DNA of 42,273 nt, taken from Bacteroidota bacterium (GTDB lineage: Bacteria; Bacteroidota; Rhodothermia; Rhodothermales; Bin80). The notes beneath the pieces are model-generated. The model made no database searches and was not told the DNA's origin. It saw only the letters and a list, made by a program, of their open reading frames with translations. The stretch is taken from positions 1-42,273 of the forward strand of contig JAPPGC010000043.1 in the NCBI GenBank assembly GCA_028875125.1, given 5' to 3'. How positions within the stretch are numbered: position 1 is the first letter of the stretch; each line of letters starts with the position of its first letter. This document shows, piece by piece, positions 26,687-34,514 of this stretch. The translations under genes were made by a program, and so were the position numbers.

Positions 26687-27739
26687 TTATTCCAACGTGT
26701 ATACAACTACGGTTGTATCCGAGGCTAGCCCATATATGCGCTGATTTAACAGATAAGGATCGTTAATCTGACCAATGCGAAACGAGTGCTCATAGTCGCC
26801 AGTTTTGGCATCATACACATCAACGGCTCTATCTGATTCCGAAACAGGGATCATGATGTAAATTTTATCTTCTTCTACGCTTACCTCTCCATGAACATGT
26901 TCCCCTACTGTACGGTATAGCTGGCTACCACCGACTTCTACGGTTTCCCATTCAGGCAACTGAACTTTTCCCCAATCGGGTGTACCTCGGGCATATTCAA
27001 CGGTCCCATCTGGCTTGTACTGTACGAGAACCGGGAGCTTTCTAGGCACGTAGATGAGATTCTTTTCAAACGTTGTTAGCATGCCAAGTAGTCCACCCGC
27101 GCTATGTTGTCCGTGAGGCCCTTTTGGCGTGACACCGAATTCCACAACGTCTGGTCCTTTTTTAGACTCAAACATATGAGACATCCCCTCTACCATTGCA
27201 TAGGATCGACCATCCGATGTGAAACGATATCTTGTTGGAGCAAAGTCGAGGTTCTCCGATCGCAGAAAACTCCCGTCAAGCCTAAAATAGAGCACTCTTC
27301 GCGCCTGATTATCAACCACATAGACGGCCGAATCACCAATAACCCCCATATCCAGAATTCTCCTGAGTTCTCCTGGCCCCGAACCTGAAACTCCACCATA
27401 AGTCGCCATGTATTGACCAGTGGAATTGAAGCCGTATATCGCCGAGGCACGGAAGTCAACAACGTATATGTTGCCTTCACGGTCTGCTCTAACTGCACCC
27501 GGGGCAAGAAACAACTCACCGTCTTCTGATTCGTCCGGCAACCGAAATAACTCGCGCAGCTCCACCTCAGTCCACACACGCTCCTCCGTATCTTGGAGCT
27601 CAATGCCTGACAGAGATAGCATTTCCAGAGAGTGTGGATCTGTATCTGAAGAACACGCAACTCCGACGAAAAGAAGTACGATAACGACCGGAAAAACAGA
27701 TGGTCTATTCGGGCAATTCGTCTTATCCAGCATACTCAT
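26687..27739 (-). CDS. 6-bladed beta-propeller lipoprotein (intact tandem copy)
   Basis: 350 residues. Lipobox FVGVAC preceded by a hydrophobic VVIVLLF segment. The mature protein starts with a linker (LSLSGIELQDTEERVWTEVELRELFRLP) and then shows NHL/6-bladed beta-propeller repeats, for example APGAVRADREGNIYVVDFRASAIYGFNSTGQ, GVSGSGPGELRRILDMGV and AVYVVDNQARRVLYFRLDG; long matching stretches are quoted here only as landmarks. Conserved propeller features are the GNIYVVD strand and the GxGPGE turn. Proteins of this type are numerous in Bacteroidota and usually of unknown function. Upstream tandem order: this gene precedes the frameshifted copy on the minus strand, 88 bases apart, so both may share a promoter in front of 27739. 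Confidence 0.85.
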   Translation of the reverse strand: MSMLDKTNCPNRPSVFPVVIVLLFVGVACSSDTDPHSLEMLSLSGIELQDTEERVWTEVELRELFRLPDESEDGELFLAPGAVRADREGNIYVVDFRASAIYGFNSTGQYMATYGGVSGSGPGELRRILDMGVIGDSAVYVVDNQARRVLYFRLDGSFLRSENLDFAPTRYRFTSDGRSYAMVEGMSHMFESKKGPDVVEFGVTPKGPHGQHSAGGLLGMLTTFEKNLIYVPRKLPVLVQYKPDGTVEYARGTPDWGKVQLPEWETVEVGGSQLYRTVGEHVHGEVSVEEDKIYIMIPVSESDRAVDVYDAKTGDYEHSFRIGQINDPYLLNQRIYGLASDTTVVVYTLE

Positions 27740-28248
27740 TTAGGGTTTGGATATTCTTGTCGGTAAGCTGTGCCTAATATTCACAAAAATATTCAGGCTC
27801 TTGGGCTAATTCGAGAAAATACCTACCGCCCGACACATTCTGTCCTCGGATTAGAATCAGTTCCAAGCGGTATCGGGAAAGCCGATTGCATAATCGTGGG
27901 TGTGGGTATCGCGCTGGGTCCGGTCTAGGAGGAATCTAAGGCTGAAGGAGTTACATTGATGTCGAGGCGCGGGCGGAGGCAGCGCAGGCGCCTTGCCAAG
28001 CACAGGGGATAAAAGGACGGTCAGATTCGTCCGGCAGGCAGTCCAAAGCACATGCGGACGTGGGCGATAGGAGGGCCGCACCGCTCTGTAGGCGGCTAGC
28101 CGATGCGGAGGCCAGGGAGTCCCGCCGCCACATAGATCCGCTGCAACGCGAGCATACGGCTGCAGTGCATCGGATCAGGGCGAACTCGTGCGACTTGGAC
28201 CGCGCGGCACGAGCGGCCAGACTTAACAGCTGGAAATGTCCGCCTGTT
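27740..28248. other. GC-rich gap without a recognised gene
   Basis: About 510 bases. The first 150 are like the neighbourhood; from about 27940 the base composition rises to roughly 62-70% GC. A purine-rich AAGGAG at 27945-27950 precedes an ATG at 27959 that opens a 17-codon Arg-rich frame (MSRRGRRQRRRLAKHRG). Continuous open frames without stops on several frames reflect the high GC. I cannot identify a known RNA gene. Confidence 0.35.
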
Positions 28249-28446
28249 ATGTTTGCACTTGGAGCGCTGCTTATGGCCGTAGCTCTTTCACTTGCGCCGG
28301 ATCACTGGAAGTTCTCCGCGTCAGTTCGCAGACAGCTGCACCTCGGCCAGCGTCTCGAACTCGTATGGCCGATGCTTGGGCCCGAAGAGAAGAAGCTACT
28401 GCGAGCACTCCTCGGCCTGGCAATCAAGGCCGAGGGGCAGAAATAA
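28249..28446 (+). CDS. possible small membrane-anchored protein, GC-rich
   Basis: 65 codons from an ATG inside a longer open frame whose only upstream starts are GTG. The product begins with a hydrophobic helix (MFALGALLMAVALSLA) and ends with the charged, helical stretch LGPEEKKLLRALLGLAIKA, which reads like real protein. Third codon positions are rich in G and C, unlike neighbouring genes. No family is recognised. It could be the 3' remnant of a larger foreign gene. Confidence 0.3.
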   Translation: MFALGALLMAVALSLAPDHWKFSASVRRQLHLGQRLELVWPMLGPEEKKLLRALLGLAIKAEGQK

Positions 28447-28534
28447 CGGGCTTGGCGCTGTGCGTATCGCGAACTGCACAGGCCGCCACTCTAGCCGCTA
28501 ACGGCCCCGATGCGAGATCATGCGGCTACCCGGA

Positions 28535-29440
28535 TTACATATCGGATAGAGTCAGCGCAAGGTCCGGATAGTCTGTGATGAGACCGTCTACCCCCATCGC
28601 CATGATTCGCTTCATGTCCGAGACCTCATTTACGGTCCAGGGTATGATACGCATTCCGAGGTCGTGCGCAGCTTGCACCAGTGATTCATCAACTATCCGG
28701 AAATTGGGCGAAAAAACCTGGGGAGTGAACCCCAGCCGGTCGAGCAGGGCCGGCAGATCCGTGTCTGAATGCACAAGCACTGCTAGCTGCCAGGGCGCGC
28801 CGATTCTGTGCACGGCCTGGAGCGAACGCAGGTCAAATGACTGGATTGTAGTTCGGTCCATGATACCTGTGCGGACTACTACCTCGTGCACAAACTGCGC
28901 GAAAATCGGCGGAGGCGGCGAATAGATGCCGTCCCATTCCTCGCGTGACTTGATTTCAATATTGTAACGAAGCGGGTCCATCCCGCGCTCCGCCGCGTGA
29001 GACTCAACTGCGTTGATCACATCCGACAGTCGTGGCTTTACAGCGGCCTGCTTTTCCTGACGCGGAAAGCCGGGGTGCCCGCGCATGCCACAGTCGTACC
29101 GGGCCACAGCTTCATAGGACATTCGGAAGATGTTATAGCTCTCGCCGTCGGTTATGGCACGGCCATCTGCGTCGCTGCAGATCGTCTCCAGCATCCAGGG
29201 CTCGTGTGAGACAACAACCGTAGAGTCACCGGCGACAACTACATCTATCTCAAGTGTGGAGACGCCAAGGTCCACCGCGTGCAGGAAGCCGGCAGTGGAA
29301 TTCTCTGGCAAAAGGCCCCGGGCACCTCTGTGTCCCTGAATGTCGAAAGTCTGTCCTGCTGCGACCTGGAATGCGAAAACCAATATGGCGGGAATAGTCA
29401 TGGAAAGCACAGTGCTAATTCTAAAACAACGCGGTGCCAT
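28535..29440 (-). CDS. secreted glycerophosphodiester phosphodiesterase
   Basis: 301 residues from the ATG at 29440, which gives a normal signal peptide ending around FQVAAGQ; a TTG at 29476 is also in frame. The GDPD TIM-barrel motifs are clear: QGHRGARGLLPENS (catalytic His, substrate Arg), TLEIDVVV (metal Glu and Asp), VVVSHEPW (second catalytic His), NIEIKS and, at the C-terminus, IIPWTVNEVSDMKRIMAMGVDGLITDYPD (written as IIPWTVNE, MGVDGLITDYP). It releases glycerol 3-phosphate and an alcohol from glycerophosphodiesters in the periplasm. Base composition (about 60-67% GC) is clearly above that of most neighbours, so transfer from a GC-richer source is likely. Confidence 0.93.
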   Translation of the reverse strand: MAPRCFRISTVLSMTIPAILVFAFQVAAGQTFDIQGHRGARGLLPENSTAGFLHAVDLGVSTLEIDVVVAGDSTVVVSHEPWMLETICSDADGRAITDGESYNIFRMSYEAVARYDCGMRGHPGFPRQEKQAAVKPRLSDVINAVESHAAERGMDPLRYNIEIKSREEWDGIYSPPPPIFAQFVHEVVVRTGIMDRTTIQSFDLRSLQAVHRIGAPWQLAVLVHSDTDLPALLDRLGFTPQVFSPNFRIVDESLVQAAHDLGMRIIPWTVNEVSDMKRIMAMGVDGLITDYPDLALTLSDM

Positions 29441-29469
29441 GTCCAACTTGAGGATCCGGCAGAGAAAAG

Positions 29470-29922
29470 TTAGCAACTGCTAAATAAGCACCTACATTTG
29501 CAAATGAAGATCAAGCCCCCGTCCCCGCTTTCCTCCCACTTTTTCTTATCACAATTAGGGAAATCGTCCATGCATTTTTTCAACGCAGCCATGTCTTCGG
29601 GGGATGGGTTTTTAGGCTGCTCACATCTATATTCCTTTTGCGAATTCTGTGCGAGTTCTTCAAACAACAGTTCTGCGTCCCCGGTCTCCGTGACCCGCAG
29701 TCGGAATGAGCGTTCTCGTATGTCAACTGGAACAGTTTTTTGTTTAACGTTGTCGTAACAGGCAACGCGTGGTGCCTGAGTCTCCACCAAATCACACGGA
29801 GGCATTTTGTCAATATCTGGCACTTCATAACGACTCACAGGAGACTGAGAAACGGCATCCGCAGGGGAGCCGGCAAAAGCAATAATTAGGCCGATCAAGG
29901 CCAGGAACGAAAGATGTTTCAT
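29470..29922 (-). CDS. small secreted Cys-rich protein, unknown
   Basis: 150 residues with a clean signal peptide: MKHL, a hydrophobic core and a cleavage site near SPADA (residue 23). The mature protein has nine cysteines, in PPCD, RVACYD, YRCEQ, KKCMDD, PNCDKK and a dense C-terminal group FICKCRCLFSSC. The region between is acidic and Lys-rich with no recognised domain. The Cys pattern suggests disulfide bonds or metal binding outside the cytoplasm. It lies 29 bases upstream of the GDPD gene on the same strand and may be co-transcribed, but its composition (about 48% GC) is that of the host rather than of the GDPD gene. Confidence 0.65.
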   Translation of the reverse strand: MKHLSFLALIGLIIAFAGSPADAVSQSPVSRYEVPDIDKMPPCDLVETQAPRVACYDNVKQKTVPVDIRERSFRLRVTETGDAELLFEELAQNSQKEYRCEQPKNPSPEDMAALKKCMDDFPNCDKKKWEESGDGGLIFICKCRCLFSSC

Positions 29923-30396
29923 GGGTCAAAAAATTGGTTAATAGTCCAAGACAAGGCTGGCGTTCCCGAAAGAAGCAAACAACTCCCCAACCCAATCTAC
30001 GAACGCAAGATAACCTACAGATGCCAAAACTAGAATGCAACAGGGGCTCATAGCCGTTTGTATGTTTAAAAGCGGCAGTTTATGGCATATTGGACGTGCC
30101 ACCCTTCCAGATCCCGCTTGCCCCAAGACTATAAGTAAATTCAAACAACGAAAATGCCGCTGCGACACTTGAACACTTCGCCTAATTTGTCACACCCGAC
30201 CTGCCAAAATAACAGAGAAATTGACGGCTATGTTCGTGGAAAAGAGCTCATTCCTCGAATTTTTGCGTGTACAAGGCAGCCCTAGCCCTCCAATCACAAA
30301 CTAAACTCGACCTCTAAAACGTTTTCGTGTGCACATGCCATCTTGGCACAGTATTTGCCAAGATGCGTAAAAACGGCGTTTGATCCAACTTGTCAC
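29923..30396. other. divergent intergenic region before the ABC-HtpG operon
   Basis: About 470 bases between the start of the Cys-rich protein gene and the start of the ABC ATPase. It holds the 10-bp inverted repeat at 30339-30365 and must contain both promoters. No gene is recognised. Confidence 0.4.
30339..30365. promoter_or_regulatory. perfect 10-bp inverted repeat upstream of ABC operon
   Basis: CATCTTGGCA (30339-30348), 7-base spacer CAGTATT, TGCCAAGATG (30356-30365), ending 31 bases before the ATPase ATG. The TTGGCA...TGCCAA core resembles the operator geometry of many dimeric regulators. It could also form a 5' leader hairpin. Confidence 0.5.
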
Positions 30397-31368
30397 ATGA
30401 TCGAGGTTAGAAATCTCAGCAAATCGTATGGCCCTGTTCAGGCCGTACGCTCAATATCCTTTCAAGTGAACCAAGGGGAAGTGGTTGGTTTTCTGGGTCC
30501 GAATGGCGCTGGAAAAACCACAACCATGAAAGTAATGACCGGTTACCTGCCTCCCAATGAGGGAACCGTCTTTGTCGATGGCATGGATATCCGCGAAAAC
30601 ACACTTGAAGTGCGTCAGCAAATTGGCTATTTGCCCGAGAGCACGCCACTCTACTCGGATATGGTCACCTACGATTATCTGGAATTCGTTGCTGCAATGC
30701 GCGGCGTTCAGAAAGATGATCGTGCCGACCGTATCGCAGAAATGACACACGCATGTGGTCTGCAGGAAGTTCTCTCAAAGCGCGTAGATGCTTTATCCAA
30801 AGGCTTTCGGCAACGTGTTGGGCTCGCCCAGGCAATGATTCACAACCCGCCAATCCTGATTCTGGACGAGCCAACCAGCGGGCTTGATCCCAACCAGATT
30901 GTAGAAATTCGCGAACTCATTCGAACCATCGGGAAGGAGCGGACAGTCGTACTTTCGACACACATCCTACCCGAAGTGCAGGCATCCTGTGACCGTGTTA
31001 TCATCATTGACAACGGTGTACTCGTGGCCGACGGGACGCCCGAAGAACTCCAATCAAATCTCTCCGCTGGCGAGCATGTTTCAGTCACGCTAATGGATGA
31101 TGAGGAAGATGTTGCAGGGGTACTCGGTGCCTGGGATATGGCCGAAGTGGTGGAGCACGGCACAGATGTCAATGGAGAAGCATACTTCAATCTGAATTCC
31201 TCGAGCGATATTCGAGCCGATCTTTTCCGGTTGGCTGTCAGTAATGGATGGACGCTCACCGGCCTCTCCCGGAGGCATGAGAATCTGGAAGATGTTTTCC
31301 GGCAACTGACCGGCGGGGGAGCACCGAAGATATCTACTTCCAAGTACGACGTTAACTATCAATTATGA
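30397..31368 (+). CDS. ABC transporter ATP-binding protein (GldA-like)
   Basis: 323 residues from the ATG at 30397 (MIEVRNLSKSYG). A TTG at 30343 is in frame but lies inside the upstream inverted repeat and adds an unlikely leader. Motifs: Walker A GPNGAGKT (34-41), Q-loop region IGYLPE, signature LSKGFRQRVGLAQAM, Walker B ILILDEPTSGLD and the H-loop STHILPE. A C-terminal extension of about 90 residues follows, as in GldA/NatA-type ATPases. Together with the next three genes it forms the ATPase-permease-GldG-DUF4340 set found in many Bacteroidota; gliding motility is not implied without other gld genes. It overlaps the permease gene by four bases (ATGA). Confidence 0.93.
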   Translation: MIEVRNLSKSYGPVQAVRSISFQVNQGEVVGFLGPNGAGKTTTMKVMTGYLPPNEGTVFVDGMDIRENTLEVRQQIGYLPESTPLYSDMVTYDYLEFVAAMRGVQKDDRADRIAEMTHACGLQEVLSKRVDALSKGFRQRVGLAQAMIHNPPILILDEPTSGLDPNQIVEIRELIRTIGKERTVVLSTHILPEVQASCDRVIIIDNGVLVADGTPEELQSNLSAGEHVSVTLMDDEEDVAGVLGAWDMAEVVEHGTDVNGEAYFNLNSSSDIRADLFRLAVSNGWTLTGLSRRHENLEDVFRQLTGGGAPKISTSKYDVNYQL

Positions 31369-32072
31369 ACCAAACCTGGACTCTAACGAAGCGTGAATTA
31401 AGGGCCTATTTTGACGGGCCTGCAGCTTACGTTGTGTTGTGCGTATTCCTGGCCATCACCGGATGGTTTTTCGGCAACGCCCTGTTTTTGCAGAATGTGG
31501 CCTCGCTTCACTCTGTTTTTTCGATTGCTCCCTTCATATTCCTCTTCTTCATGCCAGCCCTGACCATGTCGACATTTGCAGAAGAGCGCCGTGCGGGAAC
31601 ATTGGAATTGTTGCTGACACTACCCATACGTGACTGGCAGGTCATTCTAGGTAAACTTCTCTCCGTGGCACTACTGTTGTTACTGGCTATCGCACTGACC
31701 TTCGTATACGCGCTCACACTGGCCATACTTGGCGATCTGGATTTAGGTGGAACAGTCGGAGGGTATCTGGGGCTCTTTCTATTGGGCACCACCTACGGTG
31801 CCATCGGTATTTGGGCCAGCAGTTTGACCCGCAATCAGATCGTTGCATTCATCTTGGGATTTGCAATCATCTTTGTCCTGTTTCTGCTCGATAAAATCAC
31901 AGATTTTGTGCCTGGTCAACTAGGAGTAATCATGCAATATCTGGGAGCAGATTACCACTTCCAGAACCTTATGCGTGGTGTCATTGATACACGAGATGTT
32001 CTTTACTACGTGTCCCTGACAGGATTTGCTTTCCTGCTGACAACGTACACATTGGCCAAGCGGCCTGAATAG
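31365..32072 (+). CDS. ABC-2 type permease (GldF-like)
   Basis: 235 residues with about six membrane helices: the first at roughly 20-38 (AAYVVLCVFLAITGWFFGNA region), then pairs around 55-70, 98-122, 133-150, 157-176 and 212-230. MSTFAEERRAGTLELLLTLPI is the conserved cytoplasmic loop of ABC-2 permeases (written fully here in two parts: MSTFAEERRAGTLE and LLLTLPI). The length matches GldF-type permeases. It forms the channel for the ATPase encoded just upstream and is translationally coupled to it by an ATGA overlap. The transported substrate is unknown. Confidence 0.92.
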   Translation: MNQTWTLTKRELRAYFDGPAAYVVLCVFLAITGWFFGNALFLQNVASLHSVFSIAPFIFLFFMPALTMSTFAEERRAGTLELLLTLPIRDWQVILGKLLSVALLLLLAIALTFVYALTLAILGDLDLGGTVGGYLGLFLLGTTYGAIGIWASSLTRNQIVAFILGFAIIFVLFLLDKITDFVPGQLGVIMQYLGADYHFQNLMRGVIDTRDVLYYVSLTGFAFLLTTYTLAKRPE

Positions 32073-32089
32073 ATTGAGACTGCTGAGTC

Positions 32090-33607
32090 ATGAAACGAGA
32101 TTTTTCTTCACAAACTACACTGTTTCTTGCCGCTGCGATCCTAGTAGTGGTAAACCTTATCGGCCTGAATATATTCGGACGCCTGGATCTAACAGACGAC
32201 CGCGTGTACTCGCTCTCGCGTGCATCCAAAGATATCGTTGAACGCCTGGAAGATCCGGTCACGATCAAAGCCTACTTCAGCGCTGACTTGCCCGCTCAAT
32301 TCGCATCGAACCGGCGATTTTTGAGAGACAAGCTCAATGATTACCGTGCATACGGCGGACAGAATGTGGCATACGAATTCATTGATCCGGGAGAGGATGA
32401 AGATATTCGTGCAGAAGCAACCCGCCTGGGTATTCCACCTGTACAGATTCAGGTCATTGAAAGTGATAATGTACAGCTCAAGAACGCCTATATGGGCGTA
32501 GCTATTGAGTATGAAAACAACCGTGAGTCAATTCCGGTGATTCAGGATCTTTCGAGACTTGAGTACGATCTGACCAGTGCCATCAGGCGACTGACGCGGA
32601 CAGAAAAGCCGACAGCTGGATTCTGGACGGACCACGGAGAACCCGATCTGATGCAGAATATGCCGCGACTGCAACAGAACCTCGCGACTAACTACAATGT
32701 GCAACCGGTAACAGGATTGGACCTGCAAGGCGAAGACAGGCCCGATGTGCTGGTCATCGTCGCACCAACCGACACGATCCCGGAACCTGACCTGCGGGCA
32801 CTCGACAGTTACATCATGGAAGGCGGGCGCGTTGGATTTCTGCTTAATCGCGTAGCCGCCAACTTACAGTCCGGGCAGGCGGTCGAACTGCATACTGGCC
32901 TTGAGCCGCTCCTCGCAAACTACGGTATTGTGCTTATGCCCAACCTCATTATGGATGAGCAAAGCTCCGTCGTCAATGTGCAGCGGCGCCAGGGCTTCTT
33001 TAATATTTCACAGCAAATACAGTATCCGCTCTTCCCGGTTGCGTCTCGTTTCAACACAGAAAACCAGATGGTCAATCGTCTGCAGGATATCGTTTTTTAC
33101 TTTGTCAGTTCTGTAGACACAAGCGCAGTACTTCCAAGTGGCGTGACACGCGAACCCCTTATCTATTCGTCTCCCCAGAGCGGCCTACAACAAGGATTCT
33201 TTATGTTGCAGCCAACACAAACCACTGCAACATTGGCCGGCGGACCTTACCTGCTGGGGGCCGCCTTTATTGGCAGTTTTCCCAGTGCTTATGAACCTGG
33301 ACGCACCGGGATGCCAACCCGCCTGGTCGTTGTCGGTGACGGCGACTTTGTGAACGAATCGGTCATACCCCCACAGGGAGGTAATGCTCAGTTTGGATTG
33401 AATTTGGTAGACTGGCTCGCCCAGGATGATGCACTCTTGAGCATTCGCTCAAAATCTATCGAACCACGCACACTCCGGGATGTATCGGAAGACACACGGC
33501 CGCTAATCAAATATGCCAACATGCTTGGGCCGTTGTTGATTGTGGTCATTTTTGGAATTGCGCGCTGGCGCAAGCGGCGTGCCAGACAAATCGTAGTATT
33601 GAAGTAA
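32090..33607 (+). CDS. GldG-like auxiliary component of the ABC transporter
   Basis: 505 residues. One membrane helix near the N-terminus (about 8-28) and one near the C-terminus (about 473-492) flank a large extracytoplasmic domain. The start (LFLAAAILVVVNLIG, then RLDLTDDRVYSLS) is the hallmark of the GldG / ABC-type uncharacterised transport family: a membrane segment followed by RxDLTxxxxYSLS. The middle part contains VTIKAYFS and a Rossmann-like FWTDHGEPD...VLVIVAPTD stretch. It follows the permease by 17 bases. Its role in the transporter is not established outside gliding Bacteroidota, where it is needed with GldA and GldF. Confidence 0.9.
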   Translation: MKRDFSSQTTLFLAAAILVVVNLIGLNIFGRLDLTDDRVYSLSRASKDIVERLEDPVTIKAYFSADLPAQFASNRRFLRDKLNDYRAYGGQNVAYEFIDPGEDEDIRAEATRLGIPPVQIQVIESDNVQLKNAYMGVAIEYENNRESIPVIQDLSRLEYDLTSAIRRLTRTEKPTAGFWTDHGEPDLMQNMPRLQQNLATNYNVQPVTGLDLQGEDRPDVLVIVAPTDTIPEPDLRALDSYIMEGGRVGFLLNRVAANLQSGQAVELHTGLEPLLANYGIVLMPNLIMDEQSSVVNVQRRQGFFNISQQIQYPLFPVASRFNTENQMVNRLQDIVFYFVSSVDTSAVLPSGVTREPLIYSSPQSGLQQGFFMLQPTQTTATLAGGPYLLGAAFIGSFPSAYEPGRTGMPTRLVVVGDGDFVNESVIPPQGGNAQFGLNLVDWLAQDDALLSIRSKSIEPRTLRDVSEDTRPLIKYANMLGPLLIVVIFGIARWRKRRARQIVVLK

Positions 33608-33615
33608 CCTGACTC

Positions 33616-34500
33616 ATGCAGCAAAAGCAAACTCTTGTGCTCGGTGGCACACTGGTTGTGCTCCTGATTATTGCCTGGATTTCCGGTGTATTTGATCGAA
33701 ATCCGAGCAATGTTGATGTACCCGAACTTGATCTCCCGACCAGTGAAGTCACACGTATCTCCGTCACCCTACCGGATATAACATTCACAGTGGAAAAACA
33801 GGGCATACAATGGTTCATGCGTGAACCGGTGGATATGCCAGCCGATTCGGCAACCGTCACACGCTTACTAAATGAGTTGGAAGATTTGTCGCTTAACAAT
33901 CGGGCGACCAGCAACCCCGATCGCTACGGCATTTACGGCATTGATTCAACCGCCACCACTGTGAGCCTTACATGGTCCGACGGTGCTGAGGACATTGTGA
34001 TTTCCAGACAGGGGCGGGACTATATGTCGATTTACGTCAAAATCGGAGATAACCCCGATGTCTATTCAACGAACGGAAGAGTAACTGTAAGCCAAGACCT
34101 TGACCGATGGCGGGACCGCCAGATTCTTGATCTTGGGACTGGTACTGTGATGTCCGCTCGGGTGACTCGCCCAGACGACACATACGAAGTATCCCTCAAT
34201 AATGGAGTTTGGATGGTCAATGGCCAACTAGGGGACAGCCTGCAGGTAACCAACTGGATTCGGCGGTTCTCCCCTCTGAGCGCGGATGGATTCTTTGATG
34301 ATATTCCGGTGCAAATCCTGACAGACCCGAGCTATCGTATTGATTTTTCAACCAGCACGAACACGACCTCGTCTGTACAGGCAATGCCCGCCGAGTCCGC
34401 GGTAGCTATCACATTGGGCGGCAGTCAATTTACTTACAGGGTTTACGAGAGTCGATTGAACCAACTTTTCCCTGACCCGTCGTCATTGACCGGAGAGTAA
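33616..34500 (+). CDS. DUF4340 domain-containing membrane-anchored protein
   Basis: 294 residues. An N-terminal membrane helix (about 8-23, LVLGGTLVVLLIIAWI) is followed by a periplasmic beta-rich region with repeated ITFTVEKQGIQWFMREPVDMPADSATV-like blocks (core pieces FTVEKQG, WFMREPVDMPADSATV), LNNRATSNPDRYGIYGID, YMSIYVKIGDNPDVYS and WRDRQIL. These match DUF4340, which is commonly encoded right after GldG-like genes. It starts 8 bases after the GldG-like stop. The function is unknown; the context suggests a part or client of the ABC complex. Confidence 0.88.
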   Translation: MQQKQTLVLGGTLVVLLIIAWISGVFDRNPSNVDVPELDLPTSEVTRISVTLPDITFTVEKQGIQWFMREPVDMPADSATVTRLLNELEDLSLNNRATSNPDRYGIYGIDSTATTVSLTWSDGAEDIVISRQGRDYMSIYVKIGDNPDVYSTNGRVTVSQDLDRWRDRQILDLGTGTVMSARVTRPDDTYEVSLNNGVWMVNGQLGDSLQVTNWIRRFSPLSADGFFDDIPVQILTDPSYRIDFSTSTNTTSSVQAMPAESAVAITLGGSQFTYRVYESRLNQLFPDPSSLTGE

Positions 34501-34514
34501 CTGATAATACCCTA

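Larger units (their letters stand above)
25544..27739. repeat. tandem duplication of a beta-propeller lipoprotein gene
   Basis: Two units about 1.13 kb apart, each holding one copy of the same gene in the same orientation. The similarity extends a little past the stop codons: the 13-base string TTTTCCGTGGTCT occurs at 25544-25556 and 26671-26683, at the same distance from each gene end. The 5' flanks do not match. Confidence 0.8.

Noticed and set aside
28060-28446. 128-codon GTG-started frame as the true extent of the small GC-rich gene
   Set aside because: The first 60 residues are Arg/Ala-rich as expected from GC-rich non-coding sequence; only the part from the ATG at 28249 reads like protein.
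30840-31343. 167-codon minus-strand frame over the ABC ATPase
   Set aside because: Antisense to the Walker B and C-terminal region of the ATPase; no motif.
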